NCBI GenBank assembly: GCA_034437275.1
Contig: DAOTUD010000067.1
Span: 36,717-100,716, forward strand
Reading direction: 5' to 3'
From: TC-15 sp034437275
GTDB lineage: Bacteria > Chloroflexota > Anaerolineae > Aggregatilineales > Aggregatilineaceae
Length of the DNA stretch: 64,000 nt
This document shows, piece after piece, positions 53,199-63,873 of this stretch (its first letter is position 1; each line of letters begins with the position of its first letter). The translations under genes and the position numbers were made by a program. The notes beneath the pieces were generated by a model. That model did no database searches and had not been told where the DNA came from. It saw nothing but the letters and a program-made list of their open reading frames with translations.

Positions 53199-54074
53199 CT
53201 ATGTATGCCGCTTCCCCCAGCGCAGCGCGCGCCAGATGTTCGCCAACTGCATCGCGATCCGCGTCGGCACCAGCAGCAGCGCCAGCAGCCACGCTCGCCC
53301 CGCGCCGTGATACTTGCGCACGTAGGCGAGCAGGTCCGCGAAGTACACGCGGCGCGTCAGGCGCGGGACCTGGTCCAGGCTGGCGTGCTCGTCGTGAATG
53401 ATCGTGGACTCGGCGACGTAATGGATCGCGGCCCCGGTCCCGATGATCTGGCGGCACAGGTCGTCGTCGGTGAAGAACAGCTTCAGCCGTTCGTCGAACA
53501 GGATGCCCTGCTCGATCAGGTGGCGGCGCATCATCAGGCACGATCCCGGCGCGACCTCAACCGCCCGCGTGGAGTCGCGGTCCCAGTCCGCGTACCACAT
53601 CGCCCGCCGCCGCCGTTCGCGCGCGCCCCGGCAGATCACGCCCAGCGGGGTGTAGGTCAGCACGAAGTCGGCGTAATCCGCGAAGCGCGAGCCGTTGCGC
53701 TGCAGCGTGCCATCGGCGAACGTCATGCGCGACGTGACCGCGCCGACCGCCGGGTGTGCGTCCAGGTAGGCGACCAGCGTTTGCAGCGCGCCTGGCAGGA
53801 TGATCGTGTCCGGGTTCAGGATCAGCACGTATTCGCCCCGGGCGGCGCGCATCCCCAGGTTGTTGCCGCCGCTGAACCACAGGTTGGCCCCGGATTCGAT
53901 CACCTGCACCGTTGGGAACTGGTCGCGTACCATCGCCGCGCTGCCGTCCGACGAGGCGTTGTCGACGACAATGATCGCGTGCGCCAGGTTGCCCGCGTGC
54001 GCCTGGAGCGAGTCCAGCGCGTGGGCCAGTTCGTCGCGGGTGTTGTAGTTGCAGATCACGGTTGTCAGCTTCAT
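53199..54074 (-). CDS. Glycosyltransferase family 2
   Basis: A 291-residue GT-A enzyme of the rhamnosyltransferase-like group. MKLTTVICNYNTRDEL, VVDNASSDGSAAMV, GGNNLGMRAARGEYVLILNPDTIIL (DxD-type motif NPD) and EVAPGSCLMMRRH with FFTDDDLC are present. ATG 54074 is chosen because the family starts at this strand; the 36-codon extension upstream runs toward repeat B2. A hydrophobic C-terminal stretch (WLLALLLVPTRIAMQLANIW) may anchor it to the membrane. Confidence 0.9.
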   Translation of the reverse strand: MKLTTVICNYNTRDELAHALDSLQAHAGNLAHAIIVVDNASSDGSAAMVRDQFPTVQVIESGANLWFSGGNNLGMRAARGEYVLILNPDTIILPGALQTLVAYLDAHPAVGAVTSRMTFADGTLQRNGSRFADYADFVLTYTPLGVICRGARERRRRAMWYADWDRDSTRAVEVAPGSCLMMRRHLIEQGILFDERLKLFFTDDDLCRQIIGTGAAIHYVAESTIIHDEHASLDQVPRLTRRVYFADLLAYVRKYHGAGRAWLLALLLVPTRIAMQLANIWRALRWGKRHT

Positions 54075-54130
54075 GCGCGCGAGTATAGCGCAAAACCCCC
54101 GCCGTGCGAAGGGGCGCTGCTGGCGCGGGT

Positions 54131-54249
54131 CCACGCATAACCTGTCGCGTCGAGTCTGGCCGGTGCAAAAAACACCCCTCACCCCCCGGCCCCCTCTCCC
54201 GCAGAGCAGGCGAGGGGAGACCGCCCGGCAGGGTGGAGGGGTGAGGGCC
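54131..54249 (+). repeat. Family B repeat, copy B2
   Basis: Opens CCACGCATAACCTGTCGCG, passes an A-run then CACCCCTCACCCCCCGGCC, and closes GGGTGGAGGGGTGAGGGCC. It is the closest relative of B1 and lies between the GT2 gene and the kinase locus. Confidence 0.75.
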
Positions 54250-54313
54250 AGCTTTGGCGGCCATATTCACCTATTGCTGACAACTCGTTCGTGGACCCTG
54301 CTGGTGCAGCGGC

Positions 54314-56251
54314 TCACTCCTCCGGGGTGTGCGCGGGCAGCATCACGACGAACGTGGTGCCCTGGTTCCCCTGGCTGTCCACCCAGATGCGCCCCTTGTG
54401 CTGCTCGACGATGCCCTTGACGATAGACAGGCCCAGCCCGGTGCCGGTGAATTCATCGATGGCCTGGTCGCTGCGGTAGAACTTGTCGAAAATGTAGGGC
54501 TGGTCCTCGGGCGGGATGCCGATGCCGGTGTCCCGCACGCGCAGGATCACGAACTCGTCTTCGGCCTCCAGCGACACCGCCACGTCGCCGCCTTCGGGGG
54601 TGTACTTGATGGCGTTCTCGACGAGGTTATTGGCCATCTGCCGCAGCCGCAAGGGGTTGCCCAGCACCGGCGGGATGTCCTCCGGCAGATCGATCGCGAC
54701 GTGCTGCTGCTTGGTTTCCCACTGGTGGCGCAGTCCCTCGACGGCATAGCGACCGACCAGGCTCAGCGACACAGCTTCGCGGCCCTGGTCGAAGCCGGCC
54801 TCGATCTTGCCCAACTCCAGCAGGTCGGAGATCAGGCCGGTGATCGACTGCACGCTGAAGATGATGCGGTCGACAAACTGCTGCTGGGAGTCGTTCAGCG
54901 GGCCGCTGCGGCTGAGCAGCTCGACGTAGCCCAGGATCGCGGTCAGCGGCGAGCGCAGATCGTGCGATACGGTGGTCACGAAATCACTTTTGACGCGGTC
55001 CAGTTCCTTGAGATAGGTGATATCCTGCATCACCGCGACCTTGCCCACGTTTTCGATGACCGTCAGTTGGGCGTTGAGCACGCGCTCGCCCTCGTCCTCG
55101 TCCAGGATGATCTCGCTGCTGCGGCTGCGCGCGCGGCGGGCGTCTTTGCCGAAGAGGGCGCACACCTGCTCGTGGCTGACGACCGTATCGATGCGCTGGC
55201 CGATACACGCCTCCGCCGTCACGTTCAACACCCGGCAGGCCGCCGGATTGCACAGCATCACGCGGTCGTAGATATCCACAACGATGATCGCGTCTTCCGT
55301 GTCGCGCAGGATGGCGTTGAGCGTGTCGCGCTCGTCCTCGGTGGCGGCGTACAGCCGCGCGTTATCGACCGCAATCGCCGCAAACCCGGCCAACACGCTC
55401 AGCAGTTGCACGGTGTACCCCTCGAAGCCGCCGCTGGTCTCGTAATTCGTCACGCCCAGCACGCCGATCACGTCCCCATGCAGCGCCAGCGGGATGTACG
55501 CCAGGTCGCGGGCGAGGTAGTGCGTCTTGATTTTGTGGAGATCGTCCCCGGCCAACACCAACGGCTCCCCCGACCGCACCACCTGCCCGATCACGCTGTC
55601 CGCGACCGGGACACTGAATGACTTGTCCTGCGCATCAGTCGAGGCGTACAGGTACAGGTCGCCCGTCTCCGCGTCGACCAGCAGCAGGTTCCCTTCCTCG
55701 GCCTGGGCGACCTGCACCGCTGCACGCACCACCTCATCCAGCACGGCCTGCAAATCCAGCGACGAGGTTACGCGCTGGCCGGTGCGCACCAGGGTGTCGA
55801 GTTCGCGCAGGCGATGTTCGAGCTTGCGGTTGGCGGTGAGCAGTTGGCCGGGGGCTTGCTGCTCGATCTGGTGGGTCCAATGCTGGCGCAGCACGCGCTG
55901 TACCGCCGCCCGCAGGTCGTCCGGCTGGAGGGGCGGCGGCAGGTAATCGCTGGCCCCCAGCCGCAGCGCCCGCACCGCCAACGCCTCGGATCCCTCAGCG
56001 GGCACCAGGATGTAGGGGAGGTCGAGGGCTTCGGCGCGCAGCGCTTCCAGCAGGGCCAGCCCGTCGCGGTCAGGGGGCACCGACCCGGCGATGATCAGGT
56101 CCGGCAGCAGGTCGCGTGCCAGGACCAGCCCTTCGTCGCCGGATGCCGCCGTCAGCACGTCGTACCCGGCGGGTTGTAGTACATCCTCGGCCACCACTCG
56201 GCGCAGGTCGCCGGAAGCGGCCACCACTAGAATACGCTCCCCTGTCACCAT
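54314..56251 (-). CDS. Pseudo-receiver GAF-PAS histidine kinase
   Basis: A 645-residue soluble kinase. Residues 1-125 have the receiver fold pattern but lack its active site: the acidic pair is VVAAS, the phospho-acceptor position is Gly56 (PDLIIAGSVPP) and the Lys region reads YLPPP. GAF domain ~165-305, PAS ~310-425, HisKA with His430 in VSHDLRSPLTAILGYVE, and HATPase with NLVENAIKYTP, DTGIGI and GTGLGLSIVKGI follow. The catalytic part is intact. It lies 17 nt after a REC-GAF gene. Confidence 0.9.
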   Translation of the reverse strand: MVTGERILVVAASGDLRRVVAEDVLQPAGYDVLTAASGDEGLVLARDLLPDLIIAGSVPPDRDGLALLEALRAEALDLPYILVPAEGSEALAVRALRLGASDYLPPPLQPDDLRAAVQRVLRQHWTHQIEQQAPGQLLTANRKLEHRLRELDTLVRTGQRVTSSLDLQAVLDEVVRAAVQVAQAEEGNLLLVDAETGDLYLYASTDAQDKSFSVPVADSVIGQVVRSGEPLVLAGDDLHKIKTHYLARDLAYIPLALHGDVIGVLGVTNYETSGGFEGYTVQLLSVLAGFAAIAVDNARLYAATEDERDTLNAILRDTEDAIIVVDIYDRVMLCNPAACRVLNVTAEACIGQRIDTVVSHEQVCALFGKDARRARSRSSEIILDEDEGERVLNAQLTVIENVGKVAVMQDITYLKELDRVKSDFVTTVSHDLRSPLTAILGYVELLSRSGPLNDSQQQFVDRIIFSVQSITGLISDLLELGKIEAGFDQGREAVSLSLVGRYAVEGLRHQWETKQQHVAIDLPEDIPPVLGNPLRLRQMANNLVENAIKYTPEGGDVAVSLEAEDEFVILRVRDTGIGIPPEDQPYIFDKFYRSDQAIDEFTGTGLGLSIVKGIVEQHKGRIWVDSQGNQGTTFVVMLPAHTPEE

Positions 56252-56268
56252 GTCCCCCCCTCGTTCGC

Positions 56269-57447
56269 CTAGTCTGTGTTCTGCTGCAGCTTGGTGATCA
56301 TCGACACCAACTGGCGCAGCCGCTGGTCGAGCGCGTGCAGGTGCTTGCGCGCGTCTTTGGAGAGGCGGCCCGCCTTCCCCTCCGCCGCACGCGCCAGGTC
56401 GGCCTCGAGATCGACCAGCGGCTGGTGGAGCCGCGAGAGCACGGCCTGCAGCTGCCGCCCGCGTTGGGCGTCGCGCTCGCGAATCTCGTGCAGCGCGGTT
56501 TCCATGGTCTGCGCCCGTTCCTCCAACATGCTGAACAGGCGCGCGTTGACAATCGCAATCGAGGCATAATCCGCCAGCGCCTTGAGCATCCGCCCGTGTC
56601 CCACGTCGAAGGCGGCATCGGTTTCGTGATTGCCCACCGCCAGCACGCCGATGGCTTTGCCCTGCACCATCAGCGGCACGTATGCGACCGCGTACATCCC
56701 CCGCGCCGCCGCGAAGCGCCGCAGCCCCTCGCCCGTCAGCAGCAGCGGCTCCAGCGAGGTCATCACCAGTTCGGCCAGGTGATTTTCGACCGGCTCGCCC
56801 AGGCGGTCCAGCATGGCGAGGGGGAGATTCTTCCCGGCGCGCAGGATAAGCTGCTCGCCCTTTTCGTCACGCAGCAGCAGCAGGGCATGATCGGCGCGGG
56901 TGACGGTGACCGCGCCGTTGAGCACGCGCTCGAACAACTGCTCCAGGTCGCGCATGGCCGTGACCGACTGGCCGATATCATACAGCGTGGTCAGTTCGCC
57001 GATGCGCGCCTTGTTCTGCTCGTCCGCCGCGCGCAGGCGGTTCACCAGGTCGTCGCGCTGCCGCCGCAGCCGGACCTGCGACAGGCTGCGCTCGACCGCC
57101 GCCAGCAGTTCCGCCTCGCGGACCGGGCGCAGCACATAATCCGCCGCCCCCAAGCGGAAGGCTTCGATCACCGCGCGTCCGCTGCCGCTTTCGGCCACCA
57201 CGATCACCGGCCCCTGGAAGCCCTGCGACTTGACGCCCAGCAGCAGGTCGCGCCCACTCAGCCCGGCCAGTTCCCAGTCCAGCACGATCAGGTCGGGGCG
57301 ACGCTCGGCGAGCATCTGCAGCGCATCGGCCCCGTCTTTGGCTTCGTACACCTGGAATGCATCGGCCCCGAAGATCTGCTCGCGCAGGAAGCCGCGCGCC
57401 TCGGGGTCGTCATCCACGATCAAAATGGTATCGCTCTGTTCGCTCAT
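56269..57447 (-). CDS. REC-GAF signalling protein with C-terminal coiled coil
   Basis: A 392-residue protein. The receiver (1-125) has the acidic pocket VDDDPE and phospho-acceptor Asp57 in LIVLDWEL, but the conserved Lys is Arg107 (VLRPVREAEL). A GAF domain spans ~145-305 (TLYDIGQSV to VLAVGNHET). A helical C-terminus with heptad-like leucines (~310-392) follows and there is no HisKA or HATPase domain. It may regulate or bind the kinase encoded next. Confidence 0.88.
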   Translation of the reverse strand: MSEQSDTILIVDDDPEARGFLREQIFGADAFQVYEAKDGADALQMLAERRPDLIVLDWELAGLSGRDLLLGVKSQGFQGPVIVVAESGSGRAVIEAFRLGAADYVLRPVREAELLAAVERSLSQVRLRRQRDDLVNRLRAADEQNKARIGELTTLYDIGQSVTAMRDLEQLFERVLNGAVTVTRADHALLLLRDEKGEQLILRAGKNLPLAMLDRLGEPVENHLAELVMTSLEPLLLTGEGLRRFAAARGMYAVAYVPLMVQGKAIGVLAVGNHETDAAFDVGHGRMLKALADYASIAIVNARLFSMLEERAQTMETALHEIRERDAQRGRQLQAVLSRLHQPLVDLEADLARAAEGKAGRLSKDARKHLHALDQRLRQLVSMITKLQQNTD

Positions 57448-57502
57448 TATGGTTTGCTCACCCTGTCCGCCATGAAAAAACAGAAGTGCTCTATATATCC
57501 AT

Positions 57503-57539
57503 ATTATATTAAAGAGCCGGGGTGCAGCACACCCCGGCT
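57503..57539 (-). terminator. Hairpin after the REC-GGDEF-like gene
   Basis: A perfect 10-bp stem AGCCGGGGTG (57515-57524) / CACCCCGGCT (57530-57539), followed on the minus strand by CTTTAATATAAT. The T-run is weak, so termination is uncertain. The TATAAT in the same tail (57508-57503) could be a -10 box for the REC-GAF gene. Confidence 0.55.
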
Positions 57540-57576
57540 AAATAAAGTCTATAGCATAAAATGTATTCGCGCTGGT

Positions 57577-58446
57577 TTAACTGGTGATTTCTCGCGACTG
57601 CAACACCGCCGTCTTGAGCGCATCCAGATCGCTGAAGGGGCCGCTGGTGTGATCGACCTCGCCGATCACCAACTTGAGCCGGTTTTCTTGCATGGCCTGC
57701 TTGGCTTTGTCGCGGTCCTTGAGCGGGTAAAAATACTCCATCGACTGGTTCAGGCGCATTTCGATTCGCTCGCGGATCGGGGCCAGGTGCTCGGGATCGG
57801 TGATAATCACAAAGTCGTGGGGGGCCAGGTGCCCGATAAAGTCAGTTTCCTGCCCGACTTCGCGCACCGCGTTGTTCATCATCAGGCTCACCGCGCGCAG
57901 CACATCGTCGGACGCGACAAACCCGTACAGTTCGCGGAAGTTATCCAGCCCCATGATCGTCATCAGCAGCATGGCCCAGGTATCGTCGGAGACGATGGTA
58001 CTGCCCAGCTTTTCGTCGACGACCGGGCCTTCGGGCAGGTTGGTGACCGGGTTCACCAGCGACGCCTGGCTGGCGCGGCGCAGCGCGTTGCGCACCCGCA
58101 ACCGGAGTTCCTGGATGTCGAAGGGCTTGGTAATGTAGTCGACTACGCCCAACTCCAGGCCAACCAGCTTGTCCACCCGGTCGCGTTTTTCGGTCAGGAA
58201 GATGACCGGCACGTCCTGTGTGCGGCGATGGGTCCGCAGCCGGCGGCAGACTTCGTAGCCGTCGATATCCGGCAGCCGGATATCCAGCACGACCAGGTCC
58301 GGCGGGGTGTCCTGGGTCATGCGGACGGCATCTTCGCCCCAGGCGGCAGTTTCAACTTCGTAGCCCTGCACGCGGAAATAGGCGTTGAGCATTTCCGACA
58401 GGTCGAGATCGTCTTCCACGATCAAAATATGGGACTTATCGGTCAC
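57577..58446 (-). CDS. Response regulator with decayed GGDEF-like domain
   Basis: A 289-residue protein. The receiver is complete: acidic pocket VEDDLD, Asp55 in LVVLDIRLPD and Lys107 in YITKPFDIQEL. The second domain follows the GGDEF fold (LMTIMGLDNFRELYGFVASD) but its active-site loop is LAPHDF (207-212), with no GGDEF or nucleotide-binding residues, so cyclic-di-GMP synthesis is unlikely. It is a paralogue of the protein at 28818-29753. It lies 75 nt after the roadblock gene, on the same strand. Confidence 0.87.
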   Translation of the reverse strand: MTDKSHILIVEDDLDLSEMLNAYFRVQGYEVETAAWGEDAVRMTQDTPPDLVVLDIRLPDIDGYEVCRRLRTHRRTQDVPVIFLTEKRDRVDKLVGLELGVVDYITKPFDIQELRLRVRNALRRASQASLVNPVTNLPEGPVVDEKLGSTIVSDDTWAMLLMTIMGLDNFRELYGFVASDDVLRAVSLMMNNAVREVGQETDFIGHLAPHDFVIITDPEHLAPIRERIEMRLNQSMEYFYPLKDRDKAKQAMQENRLKLVIGEVDHTSGPFSDLDALKTAVLQSREITS

Positions 58447-58521
58447 GATACCCCCTTGTGGGCAAGATATAAACGCACATCGCTAACCTCGGATGGGGAA
58501 ACGCGAGGCCACACGCGCGTG

Positions 58522-58893
58522 TCAGACCAGCTTTTCCAGCTCTTTGACGGTCCGCGACATGTCGAGAAAGATCAGCCCCAGCTTGGCCTGTTCGCGGGCC
58601 AGCACGGTGAGCACCGCTTCTTCCCCGATCGAACTGAGGATCACAAAGCCATGTTCGCCTTTGACATAGACCTGATCCAGATCGCCACGCCCTAGCTCGG
58701 ATGCAATTCGCTCACCCAGCGACAACATCGCAGCCGACATCGCCGATACCCGGTCTTCTTCGATGTTCCCGGGCATCGAAGAGGCCATACTCAGGCCATC
58801 GACACTTACGACTGCGGCGGCTTCAACATCGGGGGAGCTGACTTGCAAATCGCGCAAGCGTTCTACCATCTGTTCATTGCGTGATTTAGCCAA
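58522..58893 (-). CDS. Roadblock/LC7-domain protein (MglB-like)
   Basis: A 123-residue protein with one roadblock/LC7 domain: DLQVSSPDVEAAAVVSVDGLSMASS, SAMSAAMLSLGERIASELGRGDLDQVYVKGEHGFVILSSIG and a final helix. In bacteria such proteins act as GTPase-activating partners of MglA-type small GTPases, but no GTPase gene is in the window. The TTG at 58893 is chosen as start because CAGGAG lies 8 nt upstream; an ATG eight codons later is the alternative. The opposite strand carries the glycosidase gene only from 59155. Confidence 0.85.
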   Translation of the reverse strand: MAKSRNEQMVERLRDLQVSSPDVEAAAVVSVDGLSMASSMPGNIEEDRVSAMSAAMLSLGERIASELGRGDLDQVYVKGEHGFVILSSIGEEAVLTVLAREQAKLGLIFLDMSRTVKELEKLV

Positions 58894-58974
58894 CTTATTT
58901 CTCCTGGGATAATGTCTGCCATCTGCAATATACTTGGTATGAGGATGTTGTGCGACAGAACACGTGTGTGCCGT

Positions 58975-59003
58975 ACTGTAGCACACCGCCGATCCCTTGT
59001 CAA
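58975..59003 (-). promoter_or_regulatory. Strong sigma-70-like promoter for the roadblock gene
   Basis: On the minus strand TTGACA (59003-58998, perfect) and TACAGT (58980-58975) are 17 nt apart. The predicted start near 58968 gives a leader of ~75 nt. It probably also serves the REC-GGDEF-like gene downstream. Confidence 0.8.
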
Positions 59004-59088
59004 GCAAACGCTGGTCACATCCCTTAACGGAAAACAAACTAAAACGTAACGTGTTTTCCCCTCGTTTTCTATATGTTTGGCCCGCCAT

Positions 59089-59118
59089 TTGGCCGATCTT
59101 CTGCTGCTGTACTATGCT
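59089..59118 (+). promoter_or_regulatory. Possible promoter for the GH63-like gene
   Basis: TTGGCC (59089-59094) and TATGCT (59113-59118) with an 18-nt spacer, 36 nt upstream of the start codon. The match is moderate. Confidence 0.35.
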
Positions 59119-59154
59119 ATGGGCTGTCGAGAACACACACGAGGAAAACGCACC

Positions 59155-61806
<2,652 letters not shown>

Positions 61807-61834
61807 GCGCGTGCGCTGCGCCGGGCGCGTGAAA

Positions 61835-62770
61835 TTAGCCCGGACAGCGCCCCTCATCACAGTAGCCGATCATGGCGTCGTAGGTGGGCGCCCCCGTCGC
61901 GCCGCCGACCTGCGTCACCGACAGCCCGCCGCAGATGTTCGCGTATTGCACGCAGCGTTGCAGCGGCGTGTGTTCGATCACGTAGCCGCGCAGAAACCCC
62001 GCGTTGAAGCAGTCGCCCGCGCCGGTGGTGTCGATCACCGGCCCGGCGTTGACGGCGGGCACATGCGTGATCGCCCCCTCCGCCCCGATCCACGCGCCGT
62101 TGGCCCCGTCTTTGACGATCACGACCGGCGCCCAGGCCATCAACTGCTGGATCGCGCTCTGCACCGCGCTGGTCCGGCTGATGAGCATCGCCTCGCGCGC
62201 GTTGGGCATGAACACGTCCACCAGCCCCAGCAGTTCGCGCCATTTACAATCGCTGTGCAGCGCCGGGACATCCTGGCAGTCCATCGAGATCGTGGCCTCG
62301 CGCCGCCGGGCTTCCGCGGCCAGCGGGGCCAGTTCGGGGTAGGCCATCAGGCCGCCGATGTGCAGGTGCTTGAAGTCGCACGCCTGCATCTGCTCCAGCC
62401 AGAAGGCATGCAGGTCAAACGGGGGTGGGTCGATGAACGTCACGAAGGCGCGCTCGCCCTGGTACGGGATCGAGGTCGAGACGCGGCGGTAGGGCTGGTC
62501 CACGCAGCGGACCAGCGACAGGTCGATCTGCTCCTGCTTTACGATGTCGTACACGTAGCGGCTGTAGTAATCGCTGCCGAACACCGCCGCCCAGCCGGCA
62601 TGCACCTGCAAGCGGCGCAGCGAGGCCGCCGTGATGTACAGGCCGCCGCCAGTCGAGATCAACCCCGTGCTGTAGACTTCCTGGCCCAGCACCGGGAACG
62701 AGGGCAGCCCGGTGTAGATCAGGTCGAAGAAGTAGTCGCCGGGCAGGAAAATGTCGAATGAGGGGCGCAT
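61835..62770 (-). CDS. PfkB-family carbohydrate kinase
   Basis: A 311-residue ribokinase-like protein. It begins MRPSFDIFLPGDYFFDLIYTG, has a GGGLYITAASLRRL substrate loop in place of the usual GGxxxN, and ends with the anion-hole motif DTTGAGDCFNAGFLRGYV. VVIVKDGANGAWIG is the conserved strand before it. The ATG at 62770 overlaps the stop of a 35-codon ORF (TGATG). Its opposite-strand neighbour is the GH63-like enzyme, so a sugar released by that enzyme could be its substrate (inference). It is distant from the PfkB protein at 157-1113. Confidence 0.88.
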   Translation of the reverse strand: MRPSFDIFLPGDYFFDLIYTGLPSFPVLGQEVYSTGLISTGGGLYITAASLRRLQVHAGWAAVFGSDYYSRYVYDIVKQEQIDLSLVRCVDQPYRRVSTSIPYQGERAFVTFIDPPPFDLHAFWLEQMQACDFKHLHIGGLMAYPELAPLAAEARRREATISMDCQDVPALHSDCKWRELLGLVDVFMPNAREAMLISRTSAVQSAIQQLMAWAPVVIVKDGANGAWIGAEGAITHVPAVNAGPVIDTTGAGDCFNAGFLRGYVIEHTPLQRCVQYANICGGLSVTQVGGATGAPTYDAMIGYCDEGRCPG

Positions 62771-62877
62771 CAGTGCCAGTCTCCCGCGTATGCCCGGTGC
62801 GCACCCGGGTAGAGGCCTTCCGGCACGTCGCCGCTGTGCACCGGTCTGCTGCCGCCGCCGATCGAGACGAGTTTCAT
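62770..62877 (-). CDS. 35-residue ORF translationally coupled to the PfkB gene
   Basis: The translation starts MKLVSIGGGSRPVHSGDV and ends AHRAYAGDWH. An AAGGGAG ribosome site stands 6 nt before the ATG and the stop overlaps the next start by 1 nt. The GGGS turn resembles a nucleotide-binding start, so this could be a leader peptide, a truncated enzyme or a small protein. No homologue is recognised. Confidence 0.5.
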   Translation of the reverse strand: MKLVSIGGGSRPVHSGDVPEGLYPGAHRAYAGDWH

Positions 62878-62907
62878 GGCACTCCCTTCGCCACAGGAAA
62901 ATACAAA

Positions 62908-62950
62908 AGCAGGGGCCAGCATCCACCGCCGCCCCTGCTGCGCGATTATA
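62908..62950 (-). promoter_or_regulatory. PfkB operon promoter and 5' leader hairpin
   Basis: On the minus strand a perfect TATAAT (62950-62945) with a weak -35 predicts a start near 62938. The transcript would open directly with a 9-bp stem AGCAGGGGC (62939-62931) / GCCCCTGCT (62916-62908), followed by TTTGTATTTT. The stem may protect the 5' end or act as an early attenuator. Confidence 0.55.
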
Positions 62951-62982
62951 GCACGCTTCGTGCCGCCGGGCAGGTCCCCCGC

Positions 62983-63011
62983 TTGACGCCGGCCAGCAGA
63001 TCGGCGAGACT
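62983..63011 (+). promoter_or_regulatory. Possible promoter of the YhfC-like gene
   Basis: TTGACG (62983-62988) is 17 nt from a weak GAGACT (63006-63011), 20 nt before the start codon. The -35 is good and the -10 poor. Confidence 0.35.
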
Positions 63012-63030
63012 CTGGCAGCGATAAGGCGTA

Positions 63031-63738
63031 ATGGTAGATAGGCACAGCATGTTTGTTTACGGCGTCATCATTTTGCTGGTCGGGCTGAGCCTGCTGACCG
63101 GCGCGATCGCGCTGGCGATGGGGCTGCACCGGCGCTATGGGCTGCCGTATGCGCTGCTGACGGTCGGCATCCTGACGTATACCGGGGCGCTGGCCGCCCA
63201 GTTTGCGCTGCTGCAGCTCGTGGACCGGGCGCTGCTGGGCGTGCTGCCCATCGGCGCGCTGGCGATCGGGCTGACCGCCGGCTTCGCCGCAGAGATCGCG
63301 CGCTTCCTGGGCTTTCAATTCCTGGCGCGCGGTGTTGTCACCCGCCCGCAGGCGATGATGGTCGGGCTGGGCCATGCCCTGTCCGAGATCGTGTATCCCG
63401 GCGTGCTGGCGCTGGGCATGGGCTACCAGATGCTCGGCGGCGGGGCAGGGGACGCGGGCGACCTGGGCGCGCAGTTGAGCGGCGCGCTGGCCGAGGCACT
63501 GAACGGGCTGCTGCCGATCCTGATGCACATGGCGCTGAGTTGGCTGGTGCTGCAGGCGTTCCTGCGCGGCGAGTTGTACTGGCTGTTCGTGGCGATCTTC
63601 GCCCATGCCGTCATCGAGATGATGGCGGTGATGCTCGGCCCCAGCGATGCGTGGGGATTGGTGATCTGGCAGGCCGGGGTCGCGCTGCTGAGCGTGGGGG
63701 TGCTGCGCCGCGTGCAGCCGCCCGGAACGGCCACCTGA
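63031..63738 (+). CDS. YhfC-like integral membrane protein
   Basis: A 235-residue protein with six to seven hydrophobic helices. GFAAEIARFLGFQFL, MMVGLGHALSEIVYPGVLALGMGY and FAHAVIEMMAVM, carrying Glu and His residues within the membrane, resemble the YhfC family, which has been proposed to include intramembrane metalloproteases. ATG 63031 has a weak AAGGCG site; ATG 63049 is the alternative. No genetic partner indicates the role. Confidence 0.65.
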   Translation: MVDRHSMFVYGVIILLVGLSLLTGAIALAMGLHRRYGLPYALLTVGILTYTGALAAQFALLQLVDRALLGVLPIGALAIGLTAGFAAEIARFLGFQFLARGVVTRPQAMMVGLGHALSEIVYPGVLALGMGYQMLGGGAGDAGDLGAQLSGALAEALNGLLPILMHMALSWLVLQAFLRGELYWLFVAIFAHAVIEMMAVMLGPSDAWGLVIWQAGVALLSVGVLRRVQPPGTAT

Positions 63739-63771
63739 CCCATTGCCAGTACGGCCCATCTGGCTTAAGCT

Positions 63772-63873
63772 TATAGTAGGGCGTTATGCTAGTTTTACCC
63801 CTCCCCCTGGCCCCCTCCCCGCGCGCGGAGAGGGGGAAACAAACCGGGACCCAAAGTCCCTCTCCGTTCACGG
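63772..63873 (-). repeat. Family A repeat copy A4, truncated by the IS3-type element
   Basis: Resembles the left part of A3 (GGGCGTTATGCTAGTTTTACCCC against GGCTGTTATGCAGTTTTTACC in shortened form), continues with the G/C-run fold-back and stops at CTCTCCGTTCACGG, where the intact copies continue into a GGGAGGGATTTAGGG arm. The junction with the IS end is at about 63873. Confidence 0.65.

Noticed and set aside
28818..58446. Active diguanylate cyclases
   Set aside because: Both GGDEF-like domains (28818-29753 and 57577-58446) lack the catalytic loop residues.
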